A stretch of 64,000 bases of DNA from Amphibacillus jilinensis Y1 (GCF_000306965.1 NZ_JH976434.1:698243-762242), one strand, 5' to 3'; numbered from the stretch's first letter, positions 1 through 8,916 are shown. Notes: generated by a model not told the origin, from the letters alone. A program made the numbers and translations.

Positions 1-277
1 ATATATACAGATAAAAAGCCGAACAAAATAGTTAATATACTATCCCCTATTATGTTAAGACATTTATTTTAGTCTCAAACTGTCCACGCCATCATTCAAT
101 TGTCCAATGTTATGTTAATTATTAGTGTGATTGTCAACAATCATAACTTCCATAATAATGAGATCACTAACCCTTTTTTATACATTTACCTATCTTTATT
201 TAATCTCAGTAGTTAATTTCTCAGTTGTCTTGTCTTTAAATCTTCAAATTAGTGCTATATAGCAATTCATATGACTT

Positions 278-835
278 TCACCATTTCAAATCAATCGTTA
301 CCTCAAGTTCATTAATTATTAAACCCTTACTATCTTTTAACACAAAAGTAGCTACTTCAAATGGTTCATCTTCCAGTATTAGATACCACATTTTATCTCC
401 ATGCTCACTTTCTATCACTTCTGCTTTAAACTGTCGATTATCATCTGTCCTAACAATTACCTCATCTATCTTGTTACTCAGTTTCCCTTGATATAACTTA
501 ACGTTTTCAAACGCTGAAAAATTGCAGCTGAATTTAACCTCATCATACTCAATGTAGTTACTAACAGCCTTATTGAACTTCCAAATTAACCCTTGTTTCT
601 TAAGCTCTATTACACCAAGATGGTCTTGATTCGGGTAACCCCAAGTATAAAAAGCAAGGGCTTGATTATTATTGATTTTATGAATTTTGTAGACATCATT
701 TTCTGTATGATTTAATTGGTAGATTATTGTTTCAACCTTCGCATCCAGTTTATTATCACTTTGAATCTTTACAAACAAAGAAATCAGAATAATACCGAAG
801 ATAAAGATAATGATGATTTTTTTCTTAACACTCAT
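278..835 (-). CDS. Membrane-anchored hypothetical protein, cassette copy 2, gene B
   Basis: I do not recognise the family. The 185-residue product has a basic start (MSVKKK), one hydrophobic segment at about residues 7-23, then a predicted extracytoplasmic domain rich in beta-forming and acidic residues. It is paralogous to the protein at 1624-2184: both have an AFYxW motif about 60 residues in, a following LGVIELK or LAVMELN segment and a similar C-terminal strand pattern. It lies 35 bp after the gene at 871-1368, so the two are probably co-transcribed. An AAAGGGG ribosome site precedes the ATG. The role is unknown; a small lipid- or wall-facing sensor or immunity protein is possible but speculative. 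Confidence 0.75.
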   Translation of the reverse strand: MSVKKKIIIIFIFGIILISLFVKIQSDNKLDAKVETIIYQLNHTENDVYKIHKINNNQALAFYTWGYPNQDHLGVIELKKQGLIWKFNKAVSNYIEYDEVKFSCNFSAFENVKLYQGKLSNKIDEVIVRTDDNRQFKAEVIESEHGDKMWYLILEDEPFEVATFVLKDSKGLIINELEVTIDLKW

Positions 836-870
836 GGTATGCCCCTTTTCAATTTAACTTTCGGTAAAAC

Positions 871-1368
871 TTATTCAATATCAAGATCAACTAATATTTC
901 ACTAAAGTACTGACTTTCATAGCTGTTATACAAAATATAATGAGAAATTGCTCCAGAACTAGCTCTTGCTTCATCTGGTGGTATAGTTGATTCCTCATAC
1001 ATTTGATCAACAATGGCTTGCATATGTTCACTGTTATTCTCCAAAACTTCGTCAACTTTAAACCAGTTATTCTCTTTAATTTCTTGATGAGGATAAATAA
1101 ACTCGGGTGCATATATAGAAATCGCTTTCCATCGTGATAATAAATCGTAAGTGTATTGTGTAGAACGTAAATCAACATCAATCGGATCGTTTAAACGGTT
1201 ATACATAATATCTAATTTATATTTATTAACTAACGATTGATATTCTGATAGCACCTGCTCATTCTTTTGTTCGTGTATGAGCGCTTTTATGTAAATGAAC
1301 GAAATGAATGATAAAGAGATGACTAGAGCTAATATGATAAGTGCTTTAAATTTCCTTGTAGCTAGCAT
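871..1368 (-). CDS. Membrane-anchored hypothetical protein, cassette copy 2, gene A
   Basis: The 165-residue protein is of unknown family. It starts with MLATRKFK, followed by a single transmembrane segment at about residues 9-28, and ends in an acidic extracytoplasmic domain. The motif ENNWFKVDEVL matches ENNWVAVSEIL of the protein at 2229-2729, and both have a short C-terminal run with tyrosines and serines, so the two are paralogues. A GAGGGTG ribosome site sits 8 bp before the ATG. It is the upstream member of a two-gene unit with 278-835. Confidence 0.75.
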   Translation of the reverse strand: MLATRKFKALIILALVISLSFISFIYIKALIHEQKNEQVLSEYQSLVNKYKLDIMYNRLNDPIDVDLRSTQYTYDLLSRWKAISIYAPEFIYPHQEIKENNWFKVDEVLENNSEHMQAIVDQMYEESTIPPDEARASSGAISHYILYNSYESQYFSEILVDLDIE

Positions 1369-1391
1369 TTTATTTCACCCTCTTTTTTGTA

Positions 1392-1484
1392 CTAATTTTT
1401 CACCAACGCTTTTAAAGTTTTATCTTTATCTATATTTCCTAATCTAATATATGAAAGCAATTCTTCATTAAGGTGATCAGCCAT
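1392..1484 (-). pseudogene. Possible gene remnant or 30-residue peptide
   Basis: A short reading frame encodes about 30 residues (MADHLNEELL at its start) with protein-like composition, ending in TAG. A stop codon lies five codons upstream and I see no good ribosome site, so it is more likely the tail of a decayed gene than a working peptide. It lies between the two unknown cassettes. Confidence is low. Confidence 0.25.
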
Positions 1485-1578
1485 TCTCAGGTTTCAGCTA
1501 TATAAGTACGCTTCAATAAGAGTTATTTCAACATTCAAATGGGATTGCAGTTATCTTCTACAAGAATTTCGTCCTATT

Positions 1579-1610
1579 AAAAAAAATTAGTAACCTTATA
1601 TATAGTTACT
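1579..1610 (-). terminator. Rho-independent terminator after cassette copy 1
   Basis: On the minus strand a weak AGTAAC/GTTACT hairpin is followed by a run of eight T. It lies 13 bp beyond the stop of the gene at 1624-2184 and separates the two cassette copies. Confidence 0.6.
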
Positions 1611-1623
1611 AAGCTCCTCGCCA

Positions 1624-2184
1624 TCATTCAATTGTTATGGTTCGCTGTAAATTTCCGTTGGGTTGTTCAGTTACTTCGATTATTTCGACAACTTCGCCTT
1701 CTTCATCATATGTCGTTATGATTGCATTTGAAAGATCTTCTGTGTCTGAATAGTAATACCAAAAAGGCTGATAGTACTCATCCACCTCTATTCTTCCCTT
1801 ATGAACCTTTTCATTCTGGGTTAATATTTCAACATTTACGACAGAAGCAGGAATTCTTTGAAAGAGTATGGCATAGTAATCTAATTGAATGAATTGTATA
1901 TCCCCTGTAAACCCTTCGGTTACTCCTCTTACAAGTTCCCAATTAAAACTTTCCTTGTTTAATTCCATTACTGCTAATTGATCCATACCATACCATCGAT
2001 AAAAAGCTATTGCTTCTTTATTATTTGTTTCACTATGATAAATGGTAACATCCCTATGTAAGAAATGATCAATTTCTTGTATAATTAGTATGGCATCACT
2101 AGGCCGAAACAAAAAACTAAAGGAAATGGCAATAACGAAGACCACTATACCAATTTTAAATTTAACTTTAAATTTATTCGGCAT
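1624..2184 (-). CDS. Membrane-anchored hypothetical protein, cassette copy 1, gene B
   Basis: This is a paralogue of the protein at 278-835, of unknown family. With the ATG at 2184 the product has 186 residues: a basic N-terminus (MPNKFKVKFK), one transmembrane segment at about residues 11-28, then an extracytoplasmic domain containing AFYRW and LAVMELN motifs. The reading frame is open to a GTG at 2205, but an AAGGAG lies about 12 bp before the ATG at 2184, which I prefer. It follows gene A at 2229-2729 by 44 bp and ends at a terminator. Confidence 0.75.
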   Translation of the reverse strand: MPNKFKVKFKIGIVVFVIAISFSFLFRPSDAILIIQEIDHFLHRDVTIYHSETNNKEAIAFYRWYGMDQLAVMELNKESFNWELVRGVTEGFTGDIQFIQLDYYAILFQRIPASVVNVEILTQNEKVHKGRIEVDEYYQPFWYYYSDTEDLSNAIITTYDEEGEVVEIIEVTEQPNGNLQRTITIE

Positions 2185-2228
2185 GTTTGTCACCGTCTCC
2201 TTCACTATTGCTATAGTAATACTCTCTT

Positions 2229-2729
2229 TTATTTGAAAATATCATAGTCAACTCCTTGGTCATTAAATAATTGTTCTAAATCCTCTTCTACATATAAAGA
2301 GTCTGAGTAAATAAACCATTTTATCGAGTCTGGATGCACAGATTTTTGCTGTAATTCCTCATTTAAATTTCTATAAAACGCTTTATATTCTAAACGCTGA
2401 TCCCACAAAATCTCACTAACAGCTACCCAATTGTTTTCATCAATCTGTTTGCTAGGTACTTCAAAAATGGGCACGACTTCTGTTATAAGACTTAATTTAT
2501 CTATGAGTATTTGTGTATCCTCAGTAGGATATAAATCGATATTTAATACACCATCTGTATTTTGGATATGTATTCCTAATGAGTATCTAACTGCTACCCA
2601 TGACAAACTTGTGCGTTCTTCGCTTTCAATTTGTTTTGCTTCATCATGGTCATATTTACCATAAAGAAGTAGTATTAAGACTATCAATCCAACAACTATG
2701 CTGAGCGCCTGACGTAATTCTTTATCCAA
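2229..2729 (-). CDS. Membrane-anchored hypothetical protein, cassette copy 1, gene A
   Basis: This is a paralogue of 871-1368, of unknown family. I chose a TTG start at 2729 because GAGGTG lies 6 bp upstream of it. ATG codons at 2747 and 2780 are in frame but have no visible ribosome site. One transmembrane segment (about VVGLIVLILLLYG) follows the short N-terminus, then a mixed domain containing ENNWVAVSEIL and a C-terminal region rich in acidic and aromatic residues. It is probably the first gene of a two-gene transcript with 1624-2184. Confidence 0.7.
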   Translation of the reverse strand: MDKELRQALSIVVGLIVLILLLYGKYDHDEAKQIESEERTSLSWVAVRYSLGIHIQNTDGVLNIDLYPTEDTQILIDKLSLITEVVPIFEVPSKQIDENNWVAVSEILWDQRLEYKAFYRNLNEELQQKSVHPDSIKWFIYSDSLYVEEDLEQLFNDQGVDYDIFK

Positions 2730-2985
2730 TTCGTTCACCTCGTTCATTTTAAAATAATAACTTCTAAGCAACTCTTCCATTATACAGGTTTATTGGTTAA
2801 TTTTTGAATATGACTAAAGAAGGGAGTTTTAATGAGGGAAATCTTCACTAAGGTATGACGACCTAGGTTCATAGAATGAGGAAGCCTTAGTTAATTGATT
2901 GGAAATCTCTTTAAAACACGAAATGATTTACTTATAATAGAAAAATGCTACTTGATCGCTTTCTCTTCTTTATGTTCTAGCGCAC

Positions 2986-3014
2986 AAAAAAGAGGAGCCT
3001 CTAGACTCCTCTTT
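2986..3014 (-). terminator. Terminator of mntP
   Basis: A nine-base-pair AAAGAGGAG/CTCCTCTTT stem is followed on the minus strand by a T run. It overlaps the mntP stop codon. Confidence 0.75.
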
Positions 3015-3564
3015 AAAATATAATATATAGACCAAGAAAGCAGAGAATCACACCGCCTAACCAATCAAATGACCGACCTATGTTACGTTGTACCTTCTTG
3101 CCAATTAACAAACTTAGCCAAGTCAATGTGGTCGTTATCACCCCAAACATTAACAACGTCAATGTTGCTTCAATACCCGACATCCCTAAACTTATTCCTA
3201 CTGGGAAACTATCGATACTTACTGAAAAAGCAAGCAAAATAATCGCCATAACATTCAATGTTGTTTGCCGTTGTTGTTGGTAATGGTAATGCTCACCAAA
3301 TGTATGAATAATCATATAAGCACCTAATCCAAAAAGGAGCAACCCACTCATTATTTCTGTCACATTAGCTACGCGTTCAAAGAGAAGTGAACCTAATAAA
3401 AGACCGATTAGTGGCATGATGATATGAAAAAAACCGATCCAAAGCCCAATTACAGCAATTTTCTTGAGACGGATTTGTTGTAAGCCGATGCCTAAACAAA
3501 CCGAAAAAGCATCAAGCCCTAAAGCAAAGGCAATAAAAAATTGGGTGGCTATTGAATCGAGCAT
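3013..3564 (-). CDS. mntP: Manganese efflux pump MntP
   Basis: MntP exports Mn(II) across the cytoplasmic membrane and protects against manganese overload. The 183-residue protein has about six hydrophobic segments arranged as two repeats, each with the family signature: GLDAFSVCLGIG near residue 16 and SIDSFPVGISLG near residue 116. The Asp residues are the metal-binding ones known for the family. AAGGAGG lies 8 bp before the ATG. The position next to sua5 matches ywlD in B. subtilis. I looked for a yybP-ykoY manganese riboswitch upstream and saw none. Confidence 0.92.
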   Translation of the reverse strand: MLDSIATQFFIAFALGLDAFSVCLGIGLQQIRLKKIAVIGLWIGFFHIIMPLIGLLLGSLLFERVANVTEIMSGLLLFGLGAYMIIHTFGEHYHYQQQRQTTLNVMAIILLAFSVSIDSFPVGISLGMSGIEATLTLLMFGVITTTLTWLSLLIGKKVQRNIGRSFDWLGGVILCFLGLYIIF

Positions 3565-3667
3565 GAAATATCCTCCTTAAACGGACAGGCTACTCCATCT
3601 TATGTATCTCAAGCCAAAAAAATAACAGGTTTATATGTTGCTATTTCACCGGTAACTCTATAAAATG

Positions 3668-3770
3668 AGCCTTCAATCCGAGCGTTTTTTCGCTCGTGTC
3701 CCTTCTATTATAGGTGATCTCTACTCGCTATTTTGAGCCGGACGTTTTACGAACGGTTATCTACAATAAA
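3668..3770 (+). repeat. Dispersed two-hairpin intergenic repeat, copy 1
   Basis: It begins GCCTTCAATC and ends GTTATCTACAATAAA, matching the start and end of the family consensus. The middle is shortened. Its right end overlaps the last codons of sua5, which reads on the other strand. Confidence 0.7.
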
Positions 3771-4772
3771 GGTTGCCGCCTTCTTTAAACGATTCATAAT
3801 AGCTTGACCTACCCCATCTTCCGGAAAACACTCAGCTAAAATAACATCTACATGACTTTCTTTAAATCCCCTTAAGGATTGGTATAACTGAGCGGCTACG
3901 GTAGACAGGTCAGCAACTGAGCCACACATTTGCACTTGATCCGCTGTTAATACACTGGCCAACTCTTCACTAACAAGAAGCCCCACTTTTTTTCCTTCAC
4001 GTTGATAATCGATAATTTTTTGTTTAAAAAATGCTTGATCACCGGCAATTAAAATTAACGGGACCTCAGGTTGGTAATGTGTATACTTCATTCCAGGAGC
4101 TTGAGGTTTGGCATCGTCTTGATCACAAGTCGCATCTTCAACCACTTGGTCTAATACAGACTCAATTTGTTGGCGCGTAATGCCACCAGGACGCAATATT
4201 CGCGCCATATCACCAGTACAGTCAACAACGGTTGATTCCACACCGACTCCTGTTGTACCACCATCAAATATCGCTGCTATTTTGCCATTTAAATCTTGAA
4301 AAACATGAATAGCACTTGTCGGACTAGGCTTTCCAGATAGATTTGCACTTGGAGCGGCAATCGGTAAATTAGCAGCTTTTATAATTGCACGAGCCGCCGG
4401 ATGATCAGGAATCCGAATACCTACAGTTGATAAACCTGCCGTTACATTAGCTGCAATCGTTCCATTACTCGGCAAAATAACAGTAAGCGGACCCGGCATA
4501 AAAGCCTTAATTAATTTATCAGCTATGGGGGATATCGTTGATGTATAAAGAGCAATTTGGTCTATTTCGGCTACATGAACAATTAGCGGATTATCAGCTG
4601 GACGTCCTTTTGCTTGGAAAATCTTTGCTACCGCATCCTCTTGAGATGCATCTGCACCTAACCCATATACCGTCTCTGTTGGAAAAGCAACCACTTCTTG
4701 CGCTCTTAACAATTGAGCTGCTTCCTCAATAGACTGATCATTCCACATCAAAAAAGTTGTATGCCCTGACAT
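3747..4772 (-). CDS. ywlC: L-threonylcarbamoyladenylate synthase (Sua5/YwlC type)
   Basis: The enzyme makes threonylcarbamoyl-AMP from threonine, bicarbonate and ATP, the first step of t6A37 modification of ANN-decoding tRNAs. From the ATG at 4772 it has 341 residues: a YrdC-type catalytic domain (about 12-205) with FPTETVYGLGA, KGRPADNPL and the nucleotide-binding APSANLSGKPSPT, and then the C-terminal Sua5 domain (about 225-335) with YTHYQPEVP. I chose 4772 because family members start close to this point and AAGGAAG lies upstream; the frame stays open to 4847. The last few codons lie inside a dispersed repeat. Confidence 0.92.
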   Translation of the reverse strand: MSGHTTFLMWNDQSIEEAAQLLRAQEVVAFPTETVYGLGADASQEDAVAKIFQAKGRPADNPLIVHVAEIDQIALYTSTISPIADKLIKAFMPGPLTVILPSNGTIAANVTAGLSTVGIRIPDHPAARAIIKAANLPIAAPSANLSGKPSPTSAIHVFQDLNGKIAAIFDGGTTGVGVESTVVDCTGDMARILRPGGITRQQIESVLDQVVEDATCDQDDAKPQAPGMKYTHYQPEVPLILIAGDQAFFKQKIIDYQREGKKVGLLVSEELASVLTADQVQMCGSVADLSTVAAQLYQSLRGFKESHVDVILAECFPEDGVGQAIMNRLKKAATFIVDNRS

Positions 4773-4815
4773 GATTGCCTTCACTTCCTTCTCATTCAAT
4801 GTTGTTATACAAAGA

Positions 4816-4971
4816 TTATCAACAAGTTGCACACAACTTATCCACAATTTATCCTTTTACACACTTTTTTTCATCTATTTTGTTAATAACTAATTAATTA
4901 TTTTAGCGGTATATTGAATTTTTAACAAGTAAATCATTTGGAAATTAATTATCCACAAAAAAAGTGGATAA
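4816..4971. promoter_or_regulatory. Cluster of DnaA-box-like sequences
   Basis: Perfect TTATCCACA 9-mers occur at 4838-4846 and 4949-4957. A near match TTATCAACA lies at 4816-4824, and an inverted TTATCCACT at 4963-4971 (reading the minus strand). The spacer is very AT-rich. The last two form a TTATCCAC hairpin that could also end the transcript of the gene at 4981-5346. DnaA binding is inferred only from the motif. Confidence 0.4.
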
Positions 4972-4980
4972 CATCGGTCG

Positions 4981-5346
4981 TTACCCACAGGCATATCCCC
5001 AAGTATTACATTCATCTTTCCAATGCTTAAACCCAATCCATGTTAATAACTCAATGATATCTTGATGCTTAGTCTCAACCACAAGATAATGCTTGTGATT
5101 ATCTTCAGCAATTTCTATAATTTTATAAAACATTTCAACAAGATCCTCTGACTGATCTAATGTCGTAATCACAAATGTGGTTAACTTGATCACTTGATCA
5201 TCTAATGGATGTAGTGCAAAAAAACCGATCGCCTGTTGATCATCTTTTATCAAATAAGCTTGTTGGTCTCCACTTATCCGTTTCGAAACCTGTTCAAATG
5301 GCGTATTGTTAAGTTCACTAACCGATTGCAACCGAATCATATGCAT
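4981..5346 (-). CDS. Small GNAT-like protein at the ywlB position
   Basis: The 121-residue product (MHMIRLQ start) is not a confident family match. It has features of a reduced GNAT acetyltransferase: a central AIGFFALHPL strand region, a helix, then VVETKHQDIIELLTWIGF, resembling the beta5-alpha4 part of that fold. The classical R/Q-x-x-G-x-G/A acetyl-CoA loop is not evident. In B. subtilis an N-acetyltransferase gene (ywlB) lies here, between sua5 and spoIIR. GGGAGG sits 8 bp before the chosen ATG at 5346; the frame is open to 5370. Confidence 0.6.
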   Translation of the reverse strand: MHMIRLQSVSELNNTPFEQVSKRISGDQQAYLIKDDQQAIGFFALHPLDDQVIKLTTFVITTLDQSEDLVEMFYKIIEIAEDNHKHYLVVETKHQDIIELLTWIGFKHWKDECNTWGYACG

Positions 5347-5412
5347 GTCTCTTTCCTCCCAATCATTCATAGTTAATCTATTCTATGAAAGATAGAGACA
5401 TACTATGCTAGA

Positions 5413-5973
5413 TTAACGAAACCATTCCAGAAAAAAGAAAGAAACGTTAACAGATTCTTGCTCATCCTCATTATCCTTTGGTTCTACCGTTGTCCCAGCT
5501 GAAAAATCAAGAAAACATAAGGGAGGAAACAATACACACCACCAATTTGAACCTTGACCTTCACCTAATGTAATTAGAATGGCTTCATACTCCCCAGCAG
5601 GGTAGACATAATGATCATACAATTTAGCTGGAAAAGAAACTTGGTCATTGTACTCTACTTGATAAGACATCGTAGAATCAAATTGATTTAGTGTAGCTGC
5701 CACTATTTGTTCAACATCATCAAGACGGTCTTGAATGATAGCACGTGCTGCTTCAATATCGGTTAAATCTGAAACCCATTCAGTAATTTCAGCATTAACC
5801 GCATCACGAACATTGTGCTTAATCAATTGGTCTTCTTCATCATCACTTTCTGCGAGTATTCGTAGACGAATAGCCTCATCTGGAATGACTTGATAATCAG
5901 ACAATGGTATCTGCGTTGATAGATTAAATATTGATAGAATGATAGCAATAATGGCACGAACAAGGACTGGCAT
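5413..5973 (-). CDS. spoIIR: Stage II sporulation protein R
   Basis: SpoIIR is the signal made in the forespore and secreted into the intermembrane space, where it triggers SpoIIGA to process pro-sigma-E in the mother cell. The 186-residue protein has an N-terminal export segment (residues 3-22) and the family core: AIRLRILAESDDEEDQ, then a long acidic helical region and KLYDHYVYPAGEYEAILITLG, ending in GSNWWCVLFPPLCF. GAGGGG precedes the ATG. It lies after prmC in the minus-strand order prfA-prmC-spoIIR, as in B. subtilis. I did not find a convincing sigma-F promoter. Confidence 0.92.
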   Translation of the reverse strand: MPVLVRAIIAIILSIFNLSTQIPLSDYQVIPDEAIRLRILAESDDEEDQLIKHNVRDAVNAEITEWVSDLTDIEAARAIIQDRLDDVEQIVAATLNQFDSTMSYQVEYNDQVSFPAKLYDHYVYPAGEYEAILITLGEGQGSNWWCVLFPPLCFLDFSAGTTVEPKDNEDEQESVNVSFFFLEWFR

Positions 5974-6031
5974 GGTTTGTTCCCCTCTCGTTTTTTAACT
6001 TTACCTTAAGTATCAACAAGTTGAGAGGAAT

Positions 6032-6889
6032 TTAAACGCATTTTTTTGCAAAAACAATCCGGTCTTTCCCATTAAGATCTTTAATGATCACCACATCACT
6101 TTTTGGAAACGTATTTTTCACAAGAGCCTTCACGTGTTCACCTTGTTGATCACCTATTTCAAACGCAAGACAACCTTGTTTAGCCAAAAGCTTCGGTGCG
6201 TTGCTAATAATTTGTTGATAAGCAGCTAAGCCGTCTTGATCAGCGAATAGGGCAAGGTCCGGGTCAAAATCTTTAACCGTATCAATTAAGTGGTCCTGTT
6301 GACTCCATGAAATGTAAGGTGGGTTAGAAACAATTAGATCAAACTGCTTCCCTTGGTTTAGCCATTCTTCTAAAAAATTGCTTTCTCGAAATGTGATATC
6401 AGCCTTTAAGGCTTTAGCATTTAAGCGGGCGACTGCTAATGCATCTGCTGAGATGTCGCCAGCTTCTATTGTTAAAGATGGCATCTCCAATTTTAAAGTA
6501 ATGGCAATCACGCCACTACCCGTTCCAACATCCAACACGCTCAGTGGCTGGGAGCGTTGCTTAACTTCACCCAGCACATATTGAACGAGCTCTTCTGTCT
6601 CAGGTCTAGGAATAAGGACATGCTCGTTAACAGCAAATGTTCGCCCATAAAACTGTTCAACCCCCGTTAAATGTTGGACAGGTATGCCTGTCTCAACATG
6701 ATGCTTTAAATCTGCTTGAAAAGCCTGATATACCGCTTGAGGAATCGGTGATCTTAACTCCATCAACAATTGGACCTTCGAATATTGTAGGTGATGCAGT
6801 AATAGAATTTCCGCTACTTTGGGTTCGCGATGATGCTGTTGTAAAAAAAGAAAAGCCCTATTAAGGACTTCTTGAATCGTCAGGTTCAT
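6032..6889 (-). CDS. prmC: Peptide chain release factor N5-glutamine methyltransferase
   Basis: PrmC methylates the glutamine of the GGQ motif in release factors RF1 and RF2 using S-adenosylmethionine. The protein (285 residues from 6889) has an N-terminal helical domain (1-80) and a Rossmann methyltransferase domain with VLDVGTGSGVIA (SAM loop) and the substrate-gripping NPPYI motif. It starts immediately after the prfA stop. An in-frame GTG at 6895 would overlap prfA by four bases, but GGTGAG stands 5 bp before the ATG, which I prefer. Co-expression with its substrate gene prfA is the usual arrangement. Confidence 0.93.
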   Translation of the reverse strand: MNLTIQEVLNRAFLFLQQHHREPKVAEILLLHHLQYSKVQLLMELRSPIPQAVYQAFQADLKHHVETGIPVQHLTGVEQFYGRTFAVNEHVLIPRPETEELVQYVLGEVKQRSQPLSVLDVGTGSGVIAITLKLEMPSLTIEAGDISADALAVARLNAKALKADITFRESNFLEEWLNQGKQFDLIVSNPPYISWSQQDHLIDTVKDFDPDLALFADQDGLAAYQQIISNAPKLLAKQGCLAFEIGDQQGEHVKALVKNTFPKSDVVIIKDLNGKDRIVFAKKCV

Positions 6890-6891
6890 GT

Positions 6892-7962
6892 TCACTCACC
6901 AATCTGTTCCATCTTACTTGTTTGTTCTTCCATAATTAATGCGTCGACAATTTCACCTAGCTTACCTTCTAGTATCTGATCCAACTTTTGAATCGTTAAG
7001 CCAATGCGATGATCTGTCACACGATTTTGAGGAAAATTATATGTTCTAATGCGTTCTGATCGATCACCAGTCCCCACCGCGGATTTACGATTTTGATCAA
7101 ATTCTGCTTGAGCCTCTTGTTGATATTTATCATAAATGCGGGCGCGCAAAATCTTCATTGCTTTCTCTTTATTCTTGATTTGTGATTTCTCATCCTGCAT
7201 CGATACAACAATCCCCGTAGGCTCATGTGTTAGACGCACAGCTGACATCGTTGTATTTACACTTTGTCCTCCTGGACCACTTGAAGTAAACGTATCTACG
7301 CGAATGTCTTTCTCCTGTATATCAACTTCAACTTCTTCGGTTTCAGGTAAAGCAACAACAGTGGCTGTCGACGTATGAATACGTCCTCCAGATTCTGTTT
7401 CGGGAACACGTTGAACACGATGGGCACCACTTTCATATTTCAGCTTAGAATAAGCCCCTTTTCCATCAATCATAAAAATAATTTCCTTATAGCCACCTAC
7501 CCCTGTAGAATTGGACTCCATTACATCGACTTTCCAGCCCTCGGCCTCTGCATAACGATTGTACATACGAAATAAGTCACCTGCAAATAAAGCTGCTTCA
7601 TCTCCTCCAGCAGCCCCTCGAATTTCCATAATAACACTTTTATTGTCATTTGGATCCTTTGGTAAAAGTAGAATTTTTAACTTCTCTTCAAGTTCAGGCA
7701 TTTGTGGCTCAAGCTCTTCTATTTCTAATTGAACCATCTCTTTCATATCAGGATCAGATTCTTCATTCATCATCTCTTTGGCGCCTTGCAGCTGCTCAGA
7801 GACATCTTTATATTGACGGTAAACTTGAACAATGTCAGATAAATCCGCTTGCTCTTTTGAATACTCACGTAATTTTGATGTGTCACTAATGATTTCCGGA
7901 TCACTTAATAATTCATTTAATTTCTCATAACGCGCTTCTAACGATTGTAATTTATCAAGCAC
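6892..7962 (-). CDS. prfA: Peptide chain release factor 1
   Basis: RF1 recognises UAA and UAG stop codons and releases the finished peptide. The protein shows the codon-recognition tripeptide of the RF1 class (PxT, here PET) in [13 protein letters not shown], and the catalytic GGQ in [14 protein letters not shown]. The product from GTG 7962 has 356 residues, normal for RF1. I chose that GTG because GAGGTGG lies just upstream and the N-terminus then matches the family ([15 protein letters not shown]). The frame is open to a GTG at 7971. Confidence 0.94.
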   Translation of the reverse strand: MLDKLQSLEARYEKLNELLSDPEIISDTSKLREYSKEQADLSDIVQVYRQYKDVSEQLQGAKEMMNEESDPDMKEMVQLEIEELEPQMPELEEKLKILLLPKDPNDNKSVIMEIRGAAGGDEAALFAGDLFRMYNRYAEAEGWKVDVMESNSTGVGGYKEIIFMIDGKGAYSKLKYESGAHRVQRVPETESGGRIHTSTATVVALPETEEVEVDIQEKDIRVDTFTSSGPGGQSVNTTMSAVRLTHEPTGIVVSMQDEKSQIKNKEKAMKILRARIYDKYQQEAQAEFDQNRKSAVGTGDRSERIRTYNFPQNRVTDHRIGLTIQKLDQILEGKLGEIVDALIMEEQTSKMEQIGE

Positions 7963-8292
7963 AGGTTCCACCTCATTTAATTAAGTCCTAAGTTTTATTA
8001 TATAATAGTGCGCATAGAGCGTCAAAATCAATAATTTAAGTATAGAGCTACCTGCTTAGTTTTCGTACCGTATACGATCAGAGAAAACAAACGTTCAAAT
8101 CTTTTAATCAGACGTGAACGTGTATCAATACAACGAACCAACAAATCAGTGTCGTTGAGTAAAGCAAGACATTAGCGTCCGCTAGCTTCCACCTAAATAG
8201 ATCATCTTTGCTCTCTATTTCGTGGCAAGCATTTTACGGATGGTTATTTGTGATAGATCAGCAACAAATCTTTGCAACATTGTGCAAAATGT
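7963..8292. other. Intergenic region between prfA and tdk
   Basis: No gene is visible. The stretch holds the upstream region of prfA and one dispersed repeat (8133-8256). Confidence 0.6.
8133..8256 (+). repeat. Dispersed two-hairpin intergenic repeat, copy 2
   Basis: It contains AATCAGTG, GTTGAGT, GACATTAGCGTCCG, CACCTAAATAGAT, TTACGGA and the GTGATA end. It lies 37 bp beyond the tdk stop. Confidence 0.75.
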
Positions 8293-8916
8293 CTAGTGCT
8301 TCTCCTCTTCCATTGATTTAATTTTAGTCTCAGGCTTAGGCTTGTTTGGTACTTGATGGCAATGGCGGCAACGTGGCTCATATGATTCCGATGCTCCGAC
8401 TAATATAACTGGATCATGGTAGGAAGCCGGCTGTCCATCTATTAATCGTTGTGTTCGACTAGCTGGTGAACCACACTTTGTACAAATAGCATTTAATTTC
8501 GTGACCGATTCGCTTAATGCCATCAATTGTGGCATTATCCCAAACGGTTCTCCTCGGAAATCAGTGTCTAAACCGGCAACAATGACTCGGTGGCCTTGAT
8601 CTGCTAATTGTCCGATAATATCAACAATAGCCTCATCAAAGAACTGAACTTCATCAATACCGACAACATCAATATCACTGTTCATTTGCTCAATAATTTC
8701 AGCAGCACAAGTAACTGGACGAGCTAATATGGAATTGCCATTATGTGAAACAACAGACTCTTCATGATAGCGATCATCAATAGCAGGCTTAAAAACCCTA
8801 ACTGACAAATGACCGTATGTAGCACGACGGACGCGACGAATAAGTTCTTCTGATTTCCCTGAAAACATACTGCCACAAATAAGTTCAACCCATCCACTTT
8901 GCTTCATGATGTACAC
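8293..8916 (-). CDS. tdk: Thymidine kinase
   Basis: The enzyme phosphorylates thymidine with ATP in the salvage pathway. It has 207 residues from GTG 8916. The P-loop is [11 protein letters not shown], the Walker-B-like segment is [10 protein letters not shown], and a structural zinc site is formed by CTKCG and CRHCH near the C-terminus. These define the type II (TK1-like) family. The GTG start is chosen because AGGAGG sits 9 bp upstream and the N-terminus MYIMKQSGW then equals the B. subtilis enzyme as I remember it. An in-frame TTG exists at 8934. Confidence 0.94.
   Translation of the reverse strand: MYIMKQSGWVELICGSMFSGKSEELIRRVRRATYGHLSVRVFKPAIDDRYHEESVVSHNGNSILARPVTCAAEIIEQMNSDIDVVGIDEVQFFDEAIVDIIGQLADQGHRVIVAGLDTDFRGEPFGIMPQLMALSESVTKLNAICTKCGSPASRTQRLIDGQPASYHDPVILVGASESYEPRCRHCHQVPNKPKPETKIKSMEEEKH

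Noticed and set aside
3565-3746. A manganese (yybP-ykoY) riboswitch upstream of mntP
   Set aside because: The expected conserved internal loops are not visible; a dispersed repeat occupies the region.
4816-4971. A chromosomal replication origin
   Set aside because: The DnaA-box cluster is not beside dnaA, dnaN or rpmH, and the local genes match a region far from oriC in B. subtilis.
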